57,625 bases of DNA from Porphyromonas gulae DSM 15663 (GTDB lineage Bacteria; Bacteroidota; Bacteroidia; Bacteroidales; Porphyromonadaceae), in contig NZ_KB899161.1 of the NCBI RefSeq assembly GCF_000378065.1, positions 1-57,625 of the forward strand, read 5' to 3'. The notes under the pieces were generated by a model that had not been told where the DNA came from, did not search any database, and saw only the letters and a list, made by a program, of their open reading frames with translations. Below, piece after piece: positions 35,076 through 44,729 of the stretch (position 1 is its first letter; every line of letters starts with the position of its first letter). Made by a program: the position numbers and the translations under genes.

Positions 35076-36413
35076 ATGGGAAGACGAAAGACCAGCAGTT
35101 TCGGCTTGCATCTGTTATTTACCATCGTCATGGCGGTGGTGGGTACTTGGTCGGCAGTTGCAGGACATTATGTCATCACAGTCTTTGCTGCCGGATTGGT
35201 TTTCTTTTCCGCCTTTCGCTTGCGTTTGCTCTATCGGCATCATCTTCAAGATCTTTCCCTGCTCTTGAACGCTATCGAGAATGGCGATTATTCCGTGCGC
35301 TTTTCCGAAATGGGGGGCAATGCTTCGCATCGAACATTCAACCGTACACTCAACCGTATCAAGGAGATCCTCAGTCGTTCTCGCGATGAGGCGATAGCCG
35401 GTGAGCAGTTTCTCGTACATGTACTGGAACAGATTCCTGTCGGCATCATGATGGTTGCTCCGGAGGGGTATGTCTATTCTACCAATACAGTGCTGTTGCG
35501 TCTCCTCGGTTTACCCGTTATCACACACCTCGATCAGCTTGGACGCGTATCGCCGGACATGCCTCGGCTGTTTCGTTCCGCGGCTACCGATTCAGGCATT
35601 CATGTCAAGCTCACAACGGAGCGAGAAGAGAAGGAAGTGAGTCTCCGCTTCTCTTCGTTCCGGATCAGGGGGAAGATATACCATATATATACGCTGTCGA
35701 ATATCGGCAAGGAGCTTGACGCTCGCGAGACAGAGTCGTGGATCCGGCTCATTCGGGTGATGACGCACGAGATCATGAACTCGATAGCCCCCATTACTTC
35801 GATATGCGATACCCTCTTGGACAATTTGCAAAGCTCTGCGGACGAGGAAATGCTGTCTACCGGATTGGATACCATTCGTAGTACCGGAGCGGGGTTGTTA
35901 TCCTTTGTACAGGACTACCGTAAGTTTACGGCCATTCCTTCTCCCGAGAAGGAGGATATTGCTTTATATGCATTTCTTACGGGGATATTGCGCCTGCAAG
36001 AAGAGCTTCTGTCCTCCAACGGTATAAAGGTGGATATGGAAGAAATACCCGTGGGGCTGACTGTTCCGGCCGACCGTCAGCAATTGACATCGGTACTGAT
36101 AAACCTCGTCAAGAATGCTGCCGAGGCGGAATATCCTGCCGATACGGAGAAACGACTTTTGCGTATTCGTGTCGAGGAACGTCTCGATTCGTCGGATGAA
36201 TACAGACTACTCCTTCATGTGGAAAACAACGGCACTCCTATTCCTCAAGAGGTGTTCGACAATATGTTTGTTCCTTTCTATACGACCAAAACCGGTGGCA
36301 GCGGCATCGGTCTGAGCCTTTCCCGTTATATCATTCGTCTGCATGGGGGAAATTTGCTTGCGAGGCGTACAGCCGATGGTTTCACCTCTTTCGTTATTGA
36401 ATTGCCACTCTAA
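35076..36413 (+). CDS. Membrane histidine kinase, NtrB/NtrY-like
   Basis: The 445-residue kinase has two N-terminal transmembrane helices (about residues 10-50, LLFTIVMAVVGTWSAVAGHY and VITVFAAGLVFFSAF). A HAMP-like and PAS-like region follows. The dimerisation domain has the phospho-His in RVMTHEIMNSIAPITS. The ATP-binding domain has LVKNAAEAEYP, VENNGTPIP and GGSGIGLSLSRYIIRLHGG. It is the partner of the NtrC-type regulator just upstream. There is almost no periplasmic loop, so the signal is probably membrane-borne or cytoplasmic. The outer-membrane protein gene follows after 3 bp, suggesting the system acts on cell-envelope state. Confidence 0.93.
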   Translation: MGRRKTSSFGLHLLFTIVMAVVGTWSAVAGHYVITVFAAGLVFFSAFRLRLLYRHHLQDLSLLLNAIENGDYSVRFSEMGGNASHRTFNRTLNRIKEILSRSRDEAIAGEQFLVHVLEQIPVGIMMVAPEGYVYSTNTVLLRLLGLPVITHLDQLGRVSPDMPRLFRSAATDSGIHVKLTTEREEKEVSLRFSSFRIRGKIYHIYTLSNIGKELDARETESWIRLIRVMTHEIMNSIAPITSICDTLLDNLQSSADEEMLSTGLDTIRSTGAGLLSFVQDYRKFTAIPSPEKEDIALYAFLTGILRLQEELLSSNGIKVDMEEIPVGLTVPADRQQLTSVLINLVKNAAEAEYPADTEKRLLRIRVEERLDSSDEYRLLLHVENNGTPIPQEVFDNMFVPFYTTKTGGSGIGLSLSRYIIRLHGGNLLARRTADGFTSFVIELPL

Positions 36414-36416
36414 GAG

Positions 36417-38663
36417 ATGAGAAAACCGATCGTCCGCTTTTTGCTATCGCTCTTTTGGCTTCTCGGAGTCTGTGCTTCTCATACGATGGGGCAGTCATTA
36501 CCTTCAGTATCGAAGGAAATACGGGAGCTGAGCAATGGGACGGAGCAGCAGACCTCCCTGTTCGACAAAAAAGAATCCGAAGCTTTCGCTTTGGAAACGG
36601 TCAGAATGATTTCAGACAGAACGCCCCTCCTCTTCCGCATGGCAGAAGGCCGTAGTTGGGAAGCCGATATTCGAGGTCGATCATGGGCTTCTCGTGTGCT
36701 GCCGATAGTGCGTCGGCTCAAACACGGTGGGATTCCATGGGAGCAGTATCTCTCGTCGGATACCTTGTGTATGGAAGCTCGGCTATATGGACAATACGAC
36801 TCGGTAACGGGTACATACAGAAGGGGTATTGTTTCTTTTCGGTCGGATATTCCACAGCGAAACAAAGCAGATGACCTTACGGCCTTGGCTCTGTTGGGAG
36901 AGAATGTATATGCCGAAGAGTTCGATTTTGGCAACCGGCAAATCTTTCCCAATCCTATTCGACGAGAGGCCGAAGCCTTTTATACTTACCGTTTGGAGAG
37001 CCTGTATGAGAAAGATGGTATAGAATACCGCCGTATCGCATTTCGCGGACTGAGCGGCCTGACTCATGGAACTTTAACGATAGATGCCACACGGCAGCGA
37101 CTTGCTGTACTGGAAATGCAAGTCATGATGAAGGGGGTTATTACAGAATCTTATCGAGTCGAATTGGAAGAGGTAGAGCCGAATCTTTCTCTACCGGTCA
37201 GGTTTTCTGCCGTCATCAGTCGCAATCGCCTTTGGGCTTCTCTCTATAATGGCTATTCCGCATCTGTGACGTATACGGGAGAGCAGCTCGACAAGGCCGC
37301 AGTACCGGTTTATATGCCGCAAGATAGCAGTGGCTACCGTTTGCCGGACGAACTGCCCATCGCTCCTATTTGGGCTGTTCGTAGCAGCTTCGCGAGACAG
37401 GATAGTTCTACATATTGGAAAAATGTGGTTGTCGGTCGAGATCATACTCTGCATCAGCATGTACCTTGGCATCGCGCATTGGCTTGGGGACACAAGTATC
37501 GGATCGGGGAGCGTTGGCGATTAGGCAATGAGGGATTGGTGTGGGCTTTGTTCTATTATAATTATGCCGATCATCTTTGGTTGGGGCAGTCTCTGACGGC
37601 TATTTGCGATATGGCTCCCGGAATCCGCTGGGAGATAAAGCCCAGCCTCTACTATGTCACCAAACGACGCAAAGCTGTTTGGACTCTCGATAGTAAACTC
37701 CACTATTCTCCTTCGCAAAGAGGACTTTTGCAATTATCTGCAGGGCATCGCTCTTTCGATTTGTACAGCACACGCGAAAGAATAGACCAGCTGACCGATC
37801 TGATGATGGAGCTTCTCAACGGACAAGGTCCGACAACTCGCTACGATGATAAATTTGTCCGTCTGACCAATAGTATCGATCTATTGCCCAAGCTCAATGT
37901 GGAGACAAGCGTGATGCTGGCCGAGCGCAATCCTTTGCCGCATGGAGAAACGTGGAGCCTCTTCGGTGGCAGCATTACCGATATTCTGAATATCAGCAAT
38001 GCCGATCCCGATCTCCCTCGTATAGTTCCTCATCACCGACTGCTGGAAGTACGAGCCAAGATGACATTCAATCCGCGTCCCTACTACCGCTATACGGCGG
38101 ACGGATTTCTCGTTCGTGAGGGCGAGGGCATACGTGCTCCGCTCCTTTCTCTCTCTTATCGCGGAGCTTTCGGGATGGGGCGTAAGTCCGATGCACGCTT
38201 CCACCACCTTGATTTGAGCATACAGCAGCGACTTGTCTTTTCACCGGCATCGTCACTGTTCTATCAATTGAATGTCGGAGGCTATATCGATCGGTTGGTT
38301 ATCTATCCGAGCGAGTACTTTTTTCTGAAAGGGGGGAATGCTTTTTGGCGATTCGGCGATAGCATGGAAGCTGCATTCCAGACACTGCCTCCCTATACGG
38401 CTACAGCCGACAAACACCTTATCCTTCAAACCAGCTACCGAGCTTCGCGCTTGCTGGTCAATTTCCTGCCCTTCGTTTTCCTAAAGACCAACGACGAGGC
38501 CTTGCATTTCAAGGCCCGGTGGGATATGGTATCGAGAAAACCCTATCTGGAGATGGGCTATTCGCAGAGTATCGGTACGCTGATGCAAGTCGGAGTATTC
38601 TATGGCGGCTACAATTTCTTTTACGAAAGAGGTGTTGCCATCCGATTTACATTCAATATGTAA
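36417..38663 (+). CDS. DUF5686-like outer-membrane beta-barrel protein
   Basis: The 748-residue protein has an N-terminal signal peptide (MRKPIVRFLLSLFWLLGVCASHTMG) and a long series of amphipathic strands with alternating aromatic residues. It ends in RFTFNM, a terminal aromatic barrel strand. The middle part (YTYRLESLYEKDGIEYRRIAF, LTIDATRQRLAVLEMQVMMKG) resembles the DUF5686 region of Bacteroidetes outer-membrane proteins. The carboxypeptidase-regulatory-like domain usually found at the front of that family was not seen. It is three bases after the kinase gene, the third gene of the operon, so it may be the target or sensor partner of that system. Confidence 0.75.
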   Translation: MRKPIVRFLLSLFWLLGVCASHTMGQSLPSVSKEIRELSNGTEQQTSLFDKKESEAFALETVRMISDRTPLLFRMAEGRSWEADIRGRSWASRVLPIVRRLKHGGIPWEQYLSSDTLCMEARLYGQYDSVTGTYRRGIVSFRSDIPQRNKADDLTALALLGENVYAEEFDFGNRQIFPNPIRREAEAFYTYRLESLYEKDGIEYRRIAFRGLSGLTHGTLTIDATRQRLAVLEMQVMMKGVITESYRVELEEVEPNLSLPVRFSAVISRNRLWASLYNGYSASVTYTGEQLDKAAVPVYMPQDSSGYRLPDELPIAPIWAVRSSFARQDSSTYWKNVVVGRDHTLHQHVPWHRALAWGHKYRIGERWRLGNEGLVWALFYYNYADHLWLGQSLTAICDMAPGIRWEIKPSLYYVTKRRKAVWTLDSKLHYSPSQRGLLQLSAGHRSFDLYSTRERIDQLTDLMMELLNGQGPTTRYDDKFVRLTNSIDLLPKLNVETSVMLAERNPLPHGETWSLFGGSITDILNISNADPDLPRIVPHHRLLEVRAKMTFNPRPYYRYTADGFLVREGEGIRAPLLSLSYRGAFGMGRKSDARFHHLDLSIQQRLVFSPASSLFYQLNVGGYIDRLVIYPSEYFFLKGGNAFWRFGDSMEAAFQTLPPYTATADKHLILQTSYRASRLLVNFLPFVFLKTNDEALHFKARWDMVSRKPYLEMGYSQSIGTLMQVGVFYGGYNFFYERGVAIRFTFNM

Positions 38664-38747
38664 TCTCCTGTTTTTCAGTGGAAAAATGTACATTTATGCT
38701 CCAAAAGGATTACATCGAACGGACTCTTTATTCAATCGGAGCAATTT

Positions 38748-39455
38748 ATGAAGTACAAAAAACTGCTTTTCGATCTTATCGACTACCTCGACGCATTTGA
38801 AAGTTTGTATGACGGAGGGGGGCATGAACCTGAAATGAAAGACTTTGCCGACTTTTTAAGTTGGCGTTGCGACAAAAAGAAGAAACAGGAGGAAGAAGAA
38901 GTTGTCTCTGCTACCCGGAAACGAGCAGCAGGAGCCAAGAATATAGCGCGAGGAGTCAGCCTCCTGCATCGTTACTCTCGTTTTTATATCAAAAAAGCAC
39001 TGGCGGAATCTCCCTTGCAGACCGAAGACGAATACACCTATTTGGTCTGTCTGATGAACGGTGAGAGCATGACCAAAACAGAGCTGAACAACCTCAATGC
39101 CATGGAAAAAACATCCGGTGCAGAAGTCATGCGTCGTCTGCTGAAAGCTAATCTGATCGAGCAGAAACCGGATGAGGAGGATCGCAGAAGCATGCGTGTC
39201 TCCATTACTCCTGAGGGAAGAAAGGTACTGGTCAATCTCTTTCCCAATCTGCGCCTTTGTGCCGAGACACTCGTTTCCACCCTGTCGGACGAGCAGCTGA
39301 CTGCCTTCGATCATCTGCTCTGGTTGCTATGCGAACACCACAACGAGATATTCACCGGCAGACATGATGCCGAGCTGAAAGATCTGCATGCGGAGACCTG
39401 CGAATTGAAACAATCGGTAGGAGGGGCTTTGTCCAAGCGACTATACCGCCGCTGA
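38748..39455 (+). CDS. MarR-type winged-helix regulator with a charged N-terminal extension
   Basis: The 235-residue protein has a MarR winged-helix core from about residue 75 to 200: YTYLVCLMNGESMTKTELNN, MEKTSGAEVMRRLLKANLIEQKPDEEDRRSMRVSITPEGRKVL, the latter including the DRR(S)-x-R-V-x-x-T-x-E-G wing motif. An N-terminal extension of about 70 residues is rich in Lys and Glu. Target and ligand are unknown. Its last 15 bases overlap the convergent dusB gene. Confidence 0.85.
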   Translation: MKYKKLLFDLIDYLDAFESLYDGGGHEPEMKDFADFLSWRCDKKKKQEEEEVVSATRKRAAGAKNIARGVSLLHRYSRFYIKKALAESPLQTEDEYTYLVCLMNGESMTKTELNNLNAMEKTSGAEVMRRLLKANLIEQKPDEEDRRSMRVSITPEGRKVLVNLFPNLRLCAETLVSTLSDEQLTAFDHLLWLLCEHHNEIFTGRHDAELKDLHAETCELKQSVGGALSKRLYRR

Positions 39456-40442
39456 ATCGGCCGATCCTATCATCTTCTCCACCTCGTCCATAAGTGCGAA
39501 AAGCTCCTCCTGTGTCGTGGCACGAAGCATGGCCACGCGCATGGGCTTGAAGTTCGGGATCCCTTTGAATATGGGACTGGCTGCAATATGTCTGCGTGTA
39601 TGGAGGATGCCTCGCCGTTCGTCCAGTTTCCGGATGTTGTTCAGCGTCTGACAGCGTAGTATGTCCATATAATAGGAAAACGGACGCAAAGGCAACGTTT
39701 CTCCCGTGCGAAGGAAATGCTTCATTTCTTCGAATATCCATGGTTGGCCGATAGAAGCCCTGCCTACCATTACGGCATCCACACCATATACGTCAAAGGC
39801 TCGTCGGGCTTCTTGTGGAGTGGTCACATCTCCGTTTCCGATAATGGGGATTTGCATTCTCGGATTGTTCTTCACTTCTCCGATCAGCGTCCAGTCAGCC
39901 GTCCCCGTGTACATTTGGGCGCGTGTGCGACCGTGTATGGTCAGGGCTGCAATGCCACAGTCTTGGAGCTGTTCAGCCAGGTCTACTATGATCTTGCTGT
40001 CATTGTCCCAGCCAAGCCGCGTTTTCACCGTTACGGGCAGCTTCACCGCTTTAACTACCTCACGCGTTATCTCTATCATAAGTGGGATATTGCGGAGCAT
40101 CCCACTGCCGGCACCTTTCCCTGCTACCCGTTTGACCGGACATCCGAAGTTCAGATCGATCAGATCCGGACCGGCCGCTTCGCATAGTCGGGCAGCCTCT
40201 ACCATCGAAGCTACATCCCGTCCGTATATCTGTATAGCCATCGGGCGTTCCGATTCGTCTATGGTCATTTTTCGGAATGTGCCGGCTACTTGACGAATCA
40301 GGGCATCAGCACTGAGAAACTCGGAATAAACCAGATCGGCACCGAACTGCTTGCACATGACCCGAAAGGCCACATCCGTCACATCCTCCATCGGAGCAAG
40401 CAACAAAGGCTCTACTCCGAGGTCTATGGTACCTATCTTCAT
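39441..40442 (-). CDS. dusB: tRNA-dihydrouridine synthase DusB
   Basis: The 333-residue flavoprotein reduces uridines in the tRNA D-loop. It has MEDVTDVAFR near residue 20, GAGSGMLRNIPLMIEI, the catalytic Cys in FGCPVKRVAGKGAGS (near residue 100), TLTIHGRTRAQMYTG and IPIIGNGDVTTPQEA. The start is the ATG at 40442 (MKIGTIDLG). It overlaps the SulP stop by four bases (ATGA), which supports it over the 18-residue-longer frame. Its 3' end overlaps the convergent MarR-type gene. Confidence 0.95.
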   Translation of the reverse strand: MKIGTIDLGVEPLLLAPMEDVTDVAFRVMCKQFGADLVYSEFLSADALIRQVAGTFRKMTIDESERPMAIQIYGRDVASMVEAARLCEAAGPDLIDLNFGCPVKRVAGKGAGSGMLRNIPLMIEITREVVKAVKLPVTVKTRLGWDNDSKIIVDLAEQLQDCGIAALTIHGRTRAQMYTGTADWTLIGEVKNNPRMQIPIIGNGDVTTPQEARRAFDVYGVDAVMVGRASIGQPWIFEEMKHFLRTGETLPLRPFSYYMDILRCQTLNNIRKLDERRGILHTRRHIAASPIFKGIPNFKPMRVAMLRATTQEELFALMDEVEKMIGSADSAAV

Positions 40443-42115
40443 GCTCCTCGGGTTATGGCTTGTGCCTGTCGCAGAGCCGCTTGAATATCGGCACATACGT
40501 TTTCCTCTCCCAATAGCCCTACGATGCCTGCGGTGGCAAGTTCTTCATGGACGTCCTTGCGCACACCGGAGAGTACGATGCTGATGCCTTCTTTCCGGCT
40601 CATTTTGATCAGGTTTTCCAGATTGTGCATCCCTGTCGAATCCATAAACGGCACATGTCGCATTCTGATAATCCGAACATCGGGATGATCGCCCAATGTG
40701 TTCATGATCTCTTCGAATCTGTTCGCGATGCCAAAGAAGAAAGGCCCTTCGATTTCATATACCTTTACCCCCTTCGGGATGTCGAGCACTTCGTCGTGGT
40801 GGGCGATCTCGCCCGTCTGCGTCAGGTCGAGCTTGCCTGTGGCAACTGTGATGCGTGTGTTCTCCGTGACGCGCTTCATAAAGAGCAGGATGGCCAAAAG
40901 CAGTCCGATCTCTATGGCAACGGTCAGGTCGAGGATGACGGTAAGCAGGAAAGTAACCAGCATGACGAGGCTGTCGCTGCGAGGGCCGCGACCGATATTG
41001 GCCACCGAACGCCATCCGCTCATATTGTAGGATACTACGATCAGTACTCCGGCCAAACAAGCCATCGGGATGTATGCCGTCAGAGGACCGAGGAATAGCA
41101 GGATCAGCAGTAACACGAAGGCGTGTATGATCCCTGCAATAGGAGAGCGACCGCCGTTGTTGATATTGGTCATTGTACGGGCTATGGCTCCGGTGACGGG
41201 AATACCGCCGAAGAACGGAACCACTATATTGGCTGCACCCTGAGCGATAAGCTCGGTGTTGCTGTTGTGCTTTTCCCCTATCACACCATCGGCTACGCTG
41301 GCCGACAGCAGAGACTCGATGGCTCCCAACAGGGCGATGGTAAAAGCCGGAGGGAAAAGTTGGCGAATCGTTTCGAGGCTGAGTGTTACCCCCGTTGGCT
41401 TGGGCAGTTGGGCGGAAATAGTGAAGCGGTCGCCGATGGTTTCGAACCCGCCGATACCTTGTAGCCGAAGTAAATAGGCCACTACGGTCATCAAGATAAT
41501 GGCAATGAGCGAACCGGGTATCTTCTTGGTGAACCTCGGACTCAGCATAATGATGACAATACTAAGCAGACCCATCCCGAAAGCCCAGAGGTTTACTGAC
41601 TTGAAGTTGGTAAAATAAGCTCCCCATTTGCCAAGGAAATCACCGGGCATATCTGCAATACCGAGGCCGAAGAGGTCATTCATTTGGGTAGAGAAGATCG
41701 TGAGGGCGATCCCTGCCGTGAATCCCACGACTATCGGGTAGGGGATAAACTTGATCAGCGTACCCAGACGAAGAGCTCCCATCACGAGAAGCAGGATACC
41801 GGCTATGATAGTGGCAATCGTGAGGCCCTCGATGCCGTACTTATGAATGATGCCGTAGACGATAACGATGAAAGCACCCGTCGGGCCACCGATTTGGACG
41901 GATGAACCACCCAAAAACGATACGATGAAACCGCCTATAATGGCCGTGATAAGACCTGTTTCCGGAGATACACCACTGGCTATACCGAAGGCAATGGCCA
42001 AGGGTAAAGCTACGATGCCGACGATAACGCCGGCCATGAGGTCGGCCATGAAACGCTCACGGTTGTACCCACTGAATACGTCGAGCAGCTTCGGCCTGAA
42101 ATATGATCCGATCAT
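40439..42115 (-). CDS. SulP family inorganic anion transporter with STAS domain
   Basis: The 558-residue transporter has about twelve to fourteen transmembrane segments. It includes MAGVIVGIVALPLAIAFGIASGVSPETGLITAIIGG near the N-terminus, VQIGGPTGAFIVIVYGI, GLGIADMPGDFLG and GIPVTGAIARTMTNINNGGRSPIAGIIHA. A C-terminal cytoplasmic STAS domain follows (MRHVPFMDSTGMHNLENLI). Substrate could be sulfate, bicarbonate or another anion. The start is the ATG at 42115: a TTTG-N18-TACCTTTG promoter lies just upstream, leaving no room for the frame's earlier GTG start. dusB overlaps its stop and is probably co-transcribed. Confidence 0.92.
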   Translation of the reverse strand: MIGSYFRPKLLDVFSGYNRERFMADLMAGVIVGIVALPLAIAFGIASGVSPETGLITAIIGGFIVSFLGGSSVQIGGPTGAFIVIVYGIIHKYGIEGLTIATIIAGILLLVMGALRLGTLIKFIPYPIVVGFTAGIALTIFSTQMNDLFGLGIADMPGDFLGKWGAYFTNFKSVNLWAFGMGLLSIVIIMLSPRFTKKIPGSLIAIILMTVVAYLLRLQGIGGFETIGDRFTISAQLPKPTGVTLSLETIRQLFPPAFTIALLGAIESLLSASVADGVIGEKHNSNTELIAQGAANIVVPFFGGIPVTGAIARTMTNINNGGRSPIAGIIHAFVLLLILLFLGPLTAYIPMACLAGVLIVVSYNMSGWRSVANIGRGPRSDSLVMLVTFLLTVILDLTVAIEIGLLLAILLFMKRVTENTRITVATGKLDLTQTGEIAHHDEVLDIPKGVKVYEIEGPFFFGIANRFEEIMNTLGDHPDVRIIRMRHVPFMDSTGMHNLENLIKMSRKEGISIVLSGVRKDVHEELATAGIVGLLGEENVCADIQAALRQAQAITRGA

Positions 42116-42158
42116 GAGAAAAACGAGATTATCCGTGCAGCAAAAGCTTTGCACGCCG

Positions 42159-42188
42159 CAAAGGTAGGGATTTACTCACTGAGACAAA
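42159..42188 (-). promoter_or_regulatory. Promoter of the SulP-dusB operon
   Basis: On the minus strand, TTTG (42185-42188), an 18-bp spacer and TACCTTTG (42159-42166) match the Bacteroidetes consensus. The transcript would start about 37 bases before the ATG. Confidence 0.65.
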
Positions 42189-42360
42189 GCTTTTTACCCG
42201 ATTCAGAGCGGAATGCCTACAGTCTGATCTTCGACATTTGCAGTCTGTTAGCTATATGTAGTCCGGAAGCAGTACTTCGTTTTTTCTATTCGATAATACC
42301 GGATAAATAAGTTTTTTCGCAAAATGTTTGAGCCTTTATTGGAATTTAAGACTGTCTTTA

Positions 42361-42394
42361 AGAGGGTTCTTTCATGGAGATTGCAGAGCCCTCT
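42361..42394 (-). terminator. Probable terminator of the DUF2971 gene
   Basis: A 10-bp stem (AGAGGGTTCT at 42361-42370 with AGAGCCCTCT at 42385-42394, one G-T pair) lies 17 bp beyond the stop codon. The tail on the minus strand is only moderately T-rich. Confidence 0.5.
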
Positions 42395-42411
42395 CGGTAA
42401 ACATTCCTATA

Positions 42412-43839
42412 TTATGGTGCATAAGGAAGTTTAGATCTAATGACGCTGACAAATTCTATATTCTGCTCTTTGAGAAAAAGTTTCAGAGATTTTTCTAACA
42501 ATTTGGCATTCTTAACGGCAGGGCCAATGATAATCTCTTGGATACAGGGCTCTCCTTCATCATTCACAAGTGGAAGCTCTATATAAGGTATGATGTTACT
42601 CTTGCCAAGTCTTGTTTTAACAGGATATTTCCCTTTTTCGTTGAGGGATAGGACACGATACTCCTGCTCTTCTTTGAAGCATTCATTTTTGTAAAAACGA
42701 ATTGATTGAGTAATTTCAGTGGGTATTTCTATCAAATCCTGAATAGCTTCGGAGACTTCAATTCGGGTCTTTTTCCCTTGTATATATTTAAGGGATAGTT
42801 CCTCTAATTTAGTCATCATAGAGTCTTTTAGCAGCTTATTATATTGAAGGGAAGTGGGGTTGTGTTCGTTTACATAGATAACATCGCTGTTCCAGAAACC
42901 ATCAGAATTACGAGCCCCCAGAGCTAATTCCCAATTGACGCCTATACAAAGTCCGAACCCATTATTCCCATAGGCCCTCCATTGGTTTAGATCGTCTCTT
43001 TTCCTTGAGAAGCAGGTCAAATATAGAGAACTATTATCTATATTTGATTCAATTTGACCTCTTAATTCCTGTAGCCCTTGAGCAACTTCTCCCTCCGAGT
43101 CTTCAATCATACCATTTAAGGCATGCATAAAGATACGTCTACTAAAAGCAAGTTCTTCTTGGTCATTTGTATAGGAAGCATCAGATGCATACATCAACCT
43201 GTTTCTAATTATTTGGTAGGCACTTTCTAAATTGCAATAATGGTAAACGAGATAACTCTTGCCTTCCTCCTTCTTTTTTTCCTGGTTAGCCAGCTTGGAT
43301 CGAGTTATGCTTTTTAATGTTTTGATTCGGTTACGTCTCTCGGATGTGAGAAAAGTTGCCGAGTCTTTATCATGCTTTATGGGTTCTAAACCAATGAGTT
43401 CTTCAATGTAAATTTCAAACAGTCTAAGTACTTGAAAAGACCATAGCTCGCTTATTTTTTTTTCTATTTTTTGATCGTTATTTTTAACAGTGATTGTGAG
43501 CTCGGGTAAGCTGCTTTCATCCTCTAATGTCTCTAATTTATATTCAGAGGAAAATGAGCCTGCTATAAGTTGGAATAGTAACTTCCAATCGAAATCAGAC
43601 TCTAACTCTTCTGGTACTTTGTAGTTAGGGATAGGCTTAATTTTCGATAGATAGTCTTTGTACCACTTTTGATCTTCTATTTTCCCTGTGATGGGCTTGC
43701 CCCCGAGCACTTTATCTTCATACTCCTGAATGATTGTTCTCTTCTCTTCGTTCTGCCTTAATTCCTCAATGAACGTCTCGAAGTTGAATAAATAGCTGCT
43801 GAGGGATTCTTGTTCCTGTGTCTTTGTTTTCTGACTCAT
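42412..43839 (-). CDS. DUF2971 domain protein, AT-rich island gene
   Basis: The 475-residue protein has a DUF2971-type C-terminal half. YHYCNLESAYQIIRNRLMYASDASYTNDQEEL and LTCFSRKRDDLNQWRAYGNNGFGLCIGVNWEL are the family hallmarks: a Y-x-Y, a late N-D, and the CFS...W-x-Y-G stretch. FKEEQEYRVL follows later. The N-terminal 200 residues are a helical, highly charged extension I do not recognise. Function is unknown. DUF2971 proteins often sit in variable or phage-defence regions. The gene is clearly richer in A/T than its neighbours, suggesting transfer. I used the ATG at 43839 (MSQKTKTQEQES); the frame runs on to a TTG at 43899. A TACCTTTG element at 43942-43949 could serve either start. Confidence 0.8.
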   Translation of the reverse strand: MSQKTKTQEQESLSSYLFNFETFIEELRQNEEKRTIIQEYEDKVLGGKPITGKIEDQKWYKDYLSKIKPIPNYKVPEELESDFDWKLLFQLIAGSFSSEYKLETLEDESSLPELTITVKNNDQKIEKKISELWSFQVLRLFEIYIEELIGLEPIKHDKDSATFLTSERRNRIKTLKSITRSKLANQEKKKEEGKSYLVYHYCNLESAYQIIRNRLMYASDASYTNDQEELAFSRRIFMHALNGMIEDSEGEVAQGLQELRGQIESNIDNSSLYLTCFSRKRDDLNQWRAYGNNGFGLCIGVNWELALGARNSDGFWNSDVIYVNEHNPTSLQYNKLLKDSMMTKLEELSLKYIQGKKTRIEVSEAIQDLIEIPTEITQSIRFYKNECFKEEQEYRVLSLNEKGKYPVKTRLGKSNIIPYIELPLVNDEGEPCIQEIIIGPAVKNAKLLEKSLKLFLKEQNIEFVSVIRSKLPYAP

Positions 43840-43941
43840 AGCTTTTATAGTAAATATGGTTTTTGTTAAAAACTCTTCTTTGTAATGAATAGTCTTCAAA
43901 TAAGGAAGAGAAGAAGACAGACTAAATTAGTCTGCTTCTTA

Positions 43942-43949
43942 CAAAGGTA
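43942..43949 (-). promoter_or_regulatory. Putative -7 element for the DUF2971 gene
   Basis: On the minus strand this reads TACCTTTG, an exact TAnnTTTG match about 100 bp before the chosen start. No TTG is at standard spacing. Confidence 0.4.
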
Positions 43950-44550
43950 AACATTTATTCTTGCGTCTAAAGAGGCCTATAAATAGTATTTATACATGGC
44001 GCAAATAAGAAGCTCCCACTAAAAAATGATATGCTCTATTACGAAAAAATCAATTCTTGTGTTTTTTTTGATATTCTTGATCTGTTGCCTCATGTCAGAT
44101 AAGCGATAGAATTTTGCCTCTGTCTTTGTGCAACTATGAACAAATATGCTTCGAGAATCTTACTTTGCGGAGAGCTTGTATACAGTATTCTCACTCATTT
44201 TTGCCCAACATGAGTGTGCAAAGACCCACCAAAATAGAGATAATTATTATACCGGAAATCATAAGGACTTACTTTCATAGTTCAATACTTAAGACAATAA
44301 CGAGCTGCTCTATATTGATCAGCAGATGGGAATGCTCCACTACTTTATCGAGTATTAGAGGGCATCTTCCTCAGGTGCATCAAGCATATGTCCTTCACGA
44401 AAATACAGACCAGAAAAGTTTTCAACAACGAAGAAGAGTTTGGAATCATTCTAAATAAGCGATTGATGGGAAGAGATTTTCAACGTAAAAATGTTCATGA
44501 ATCGGACTTTTTGTGGTTGGAATCTGCTTTGAAAGAGTTTCGATGGCGAT

Positions 44551-44660
44551 GTATATATAAATCAGTTTTAATTTATATACAGATCGTTTTCGTTTTATAT
44601 ATAAATCGTTTTTCATTTGTATATAGATCGTATTCGGTTTATATATAAATAGTAGAGCTG
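44551..44660. repeat. 22-bp tandem repeat, five units (inverted relative to 51-160)
   Basis: Units begin at 44551, 44573, 44595, 44617 and 44639, each starting (T/G)TATATA(C/T)A(A/G)ATC or a one-base variant and continuing GTTTTCGTT or similar. The unit count and period equal those of the array at 51-160, read on the opposite strand. Confidence 0.85.
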
Positions 44661-44691
44661 AAAAAGCTGTTTGGAAAGGTGAAATAAAAGA

Positions 44692-44729
44692 GGCACCCGC
44701 TCGATTCATGGCCGAACCAAGCGGGTGCC
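44692..44729. terminator. Strong hairpin at the end of the repeat element
   Basis: A perfect 10-bp stem (GGCACCCGCT at 44692-44701 with AGCGGGTGCC at 44720-44729) with an 18-base loop. It is preceded by A-rich and followed by TTATAGATTT sequence, so it could work as a terminator on either strand, though no gene ends here. Confidence 0.65.

Noticed and set aside
35115-35420. Minus-strand frame inside the kinase gene
   Set aside because: Shadow of the kinase gene with no supporting features.
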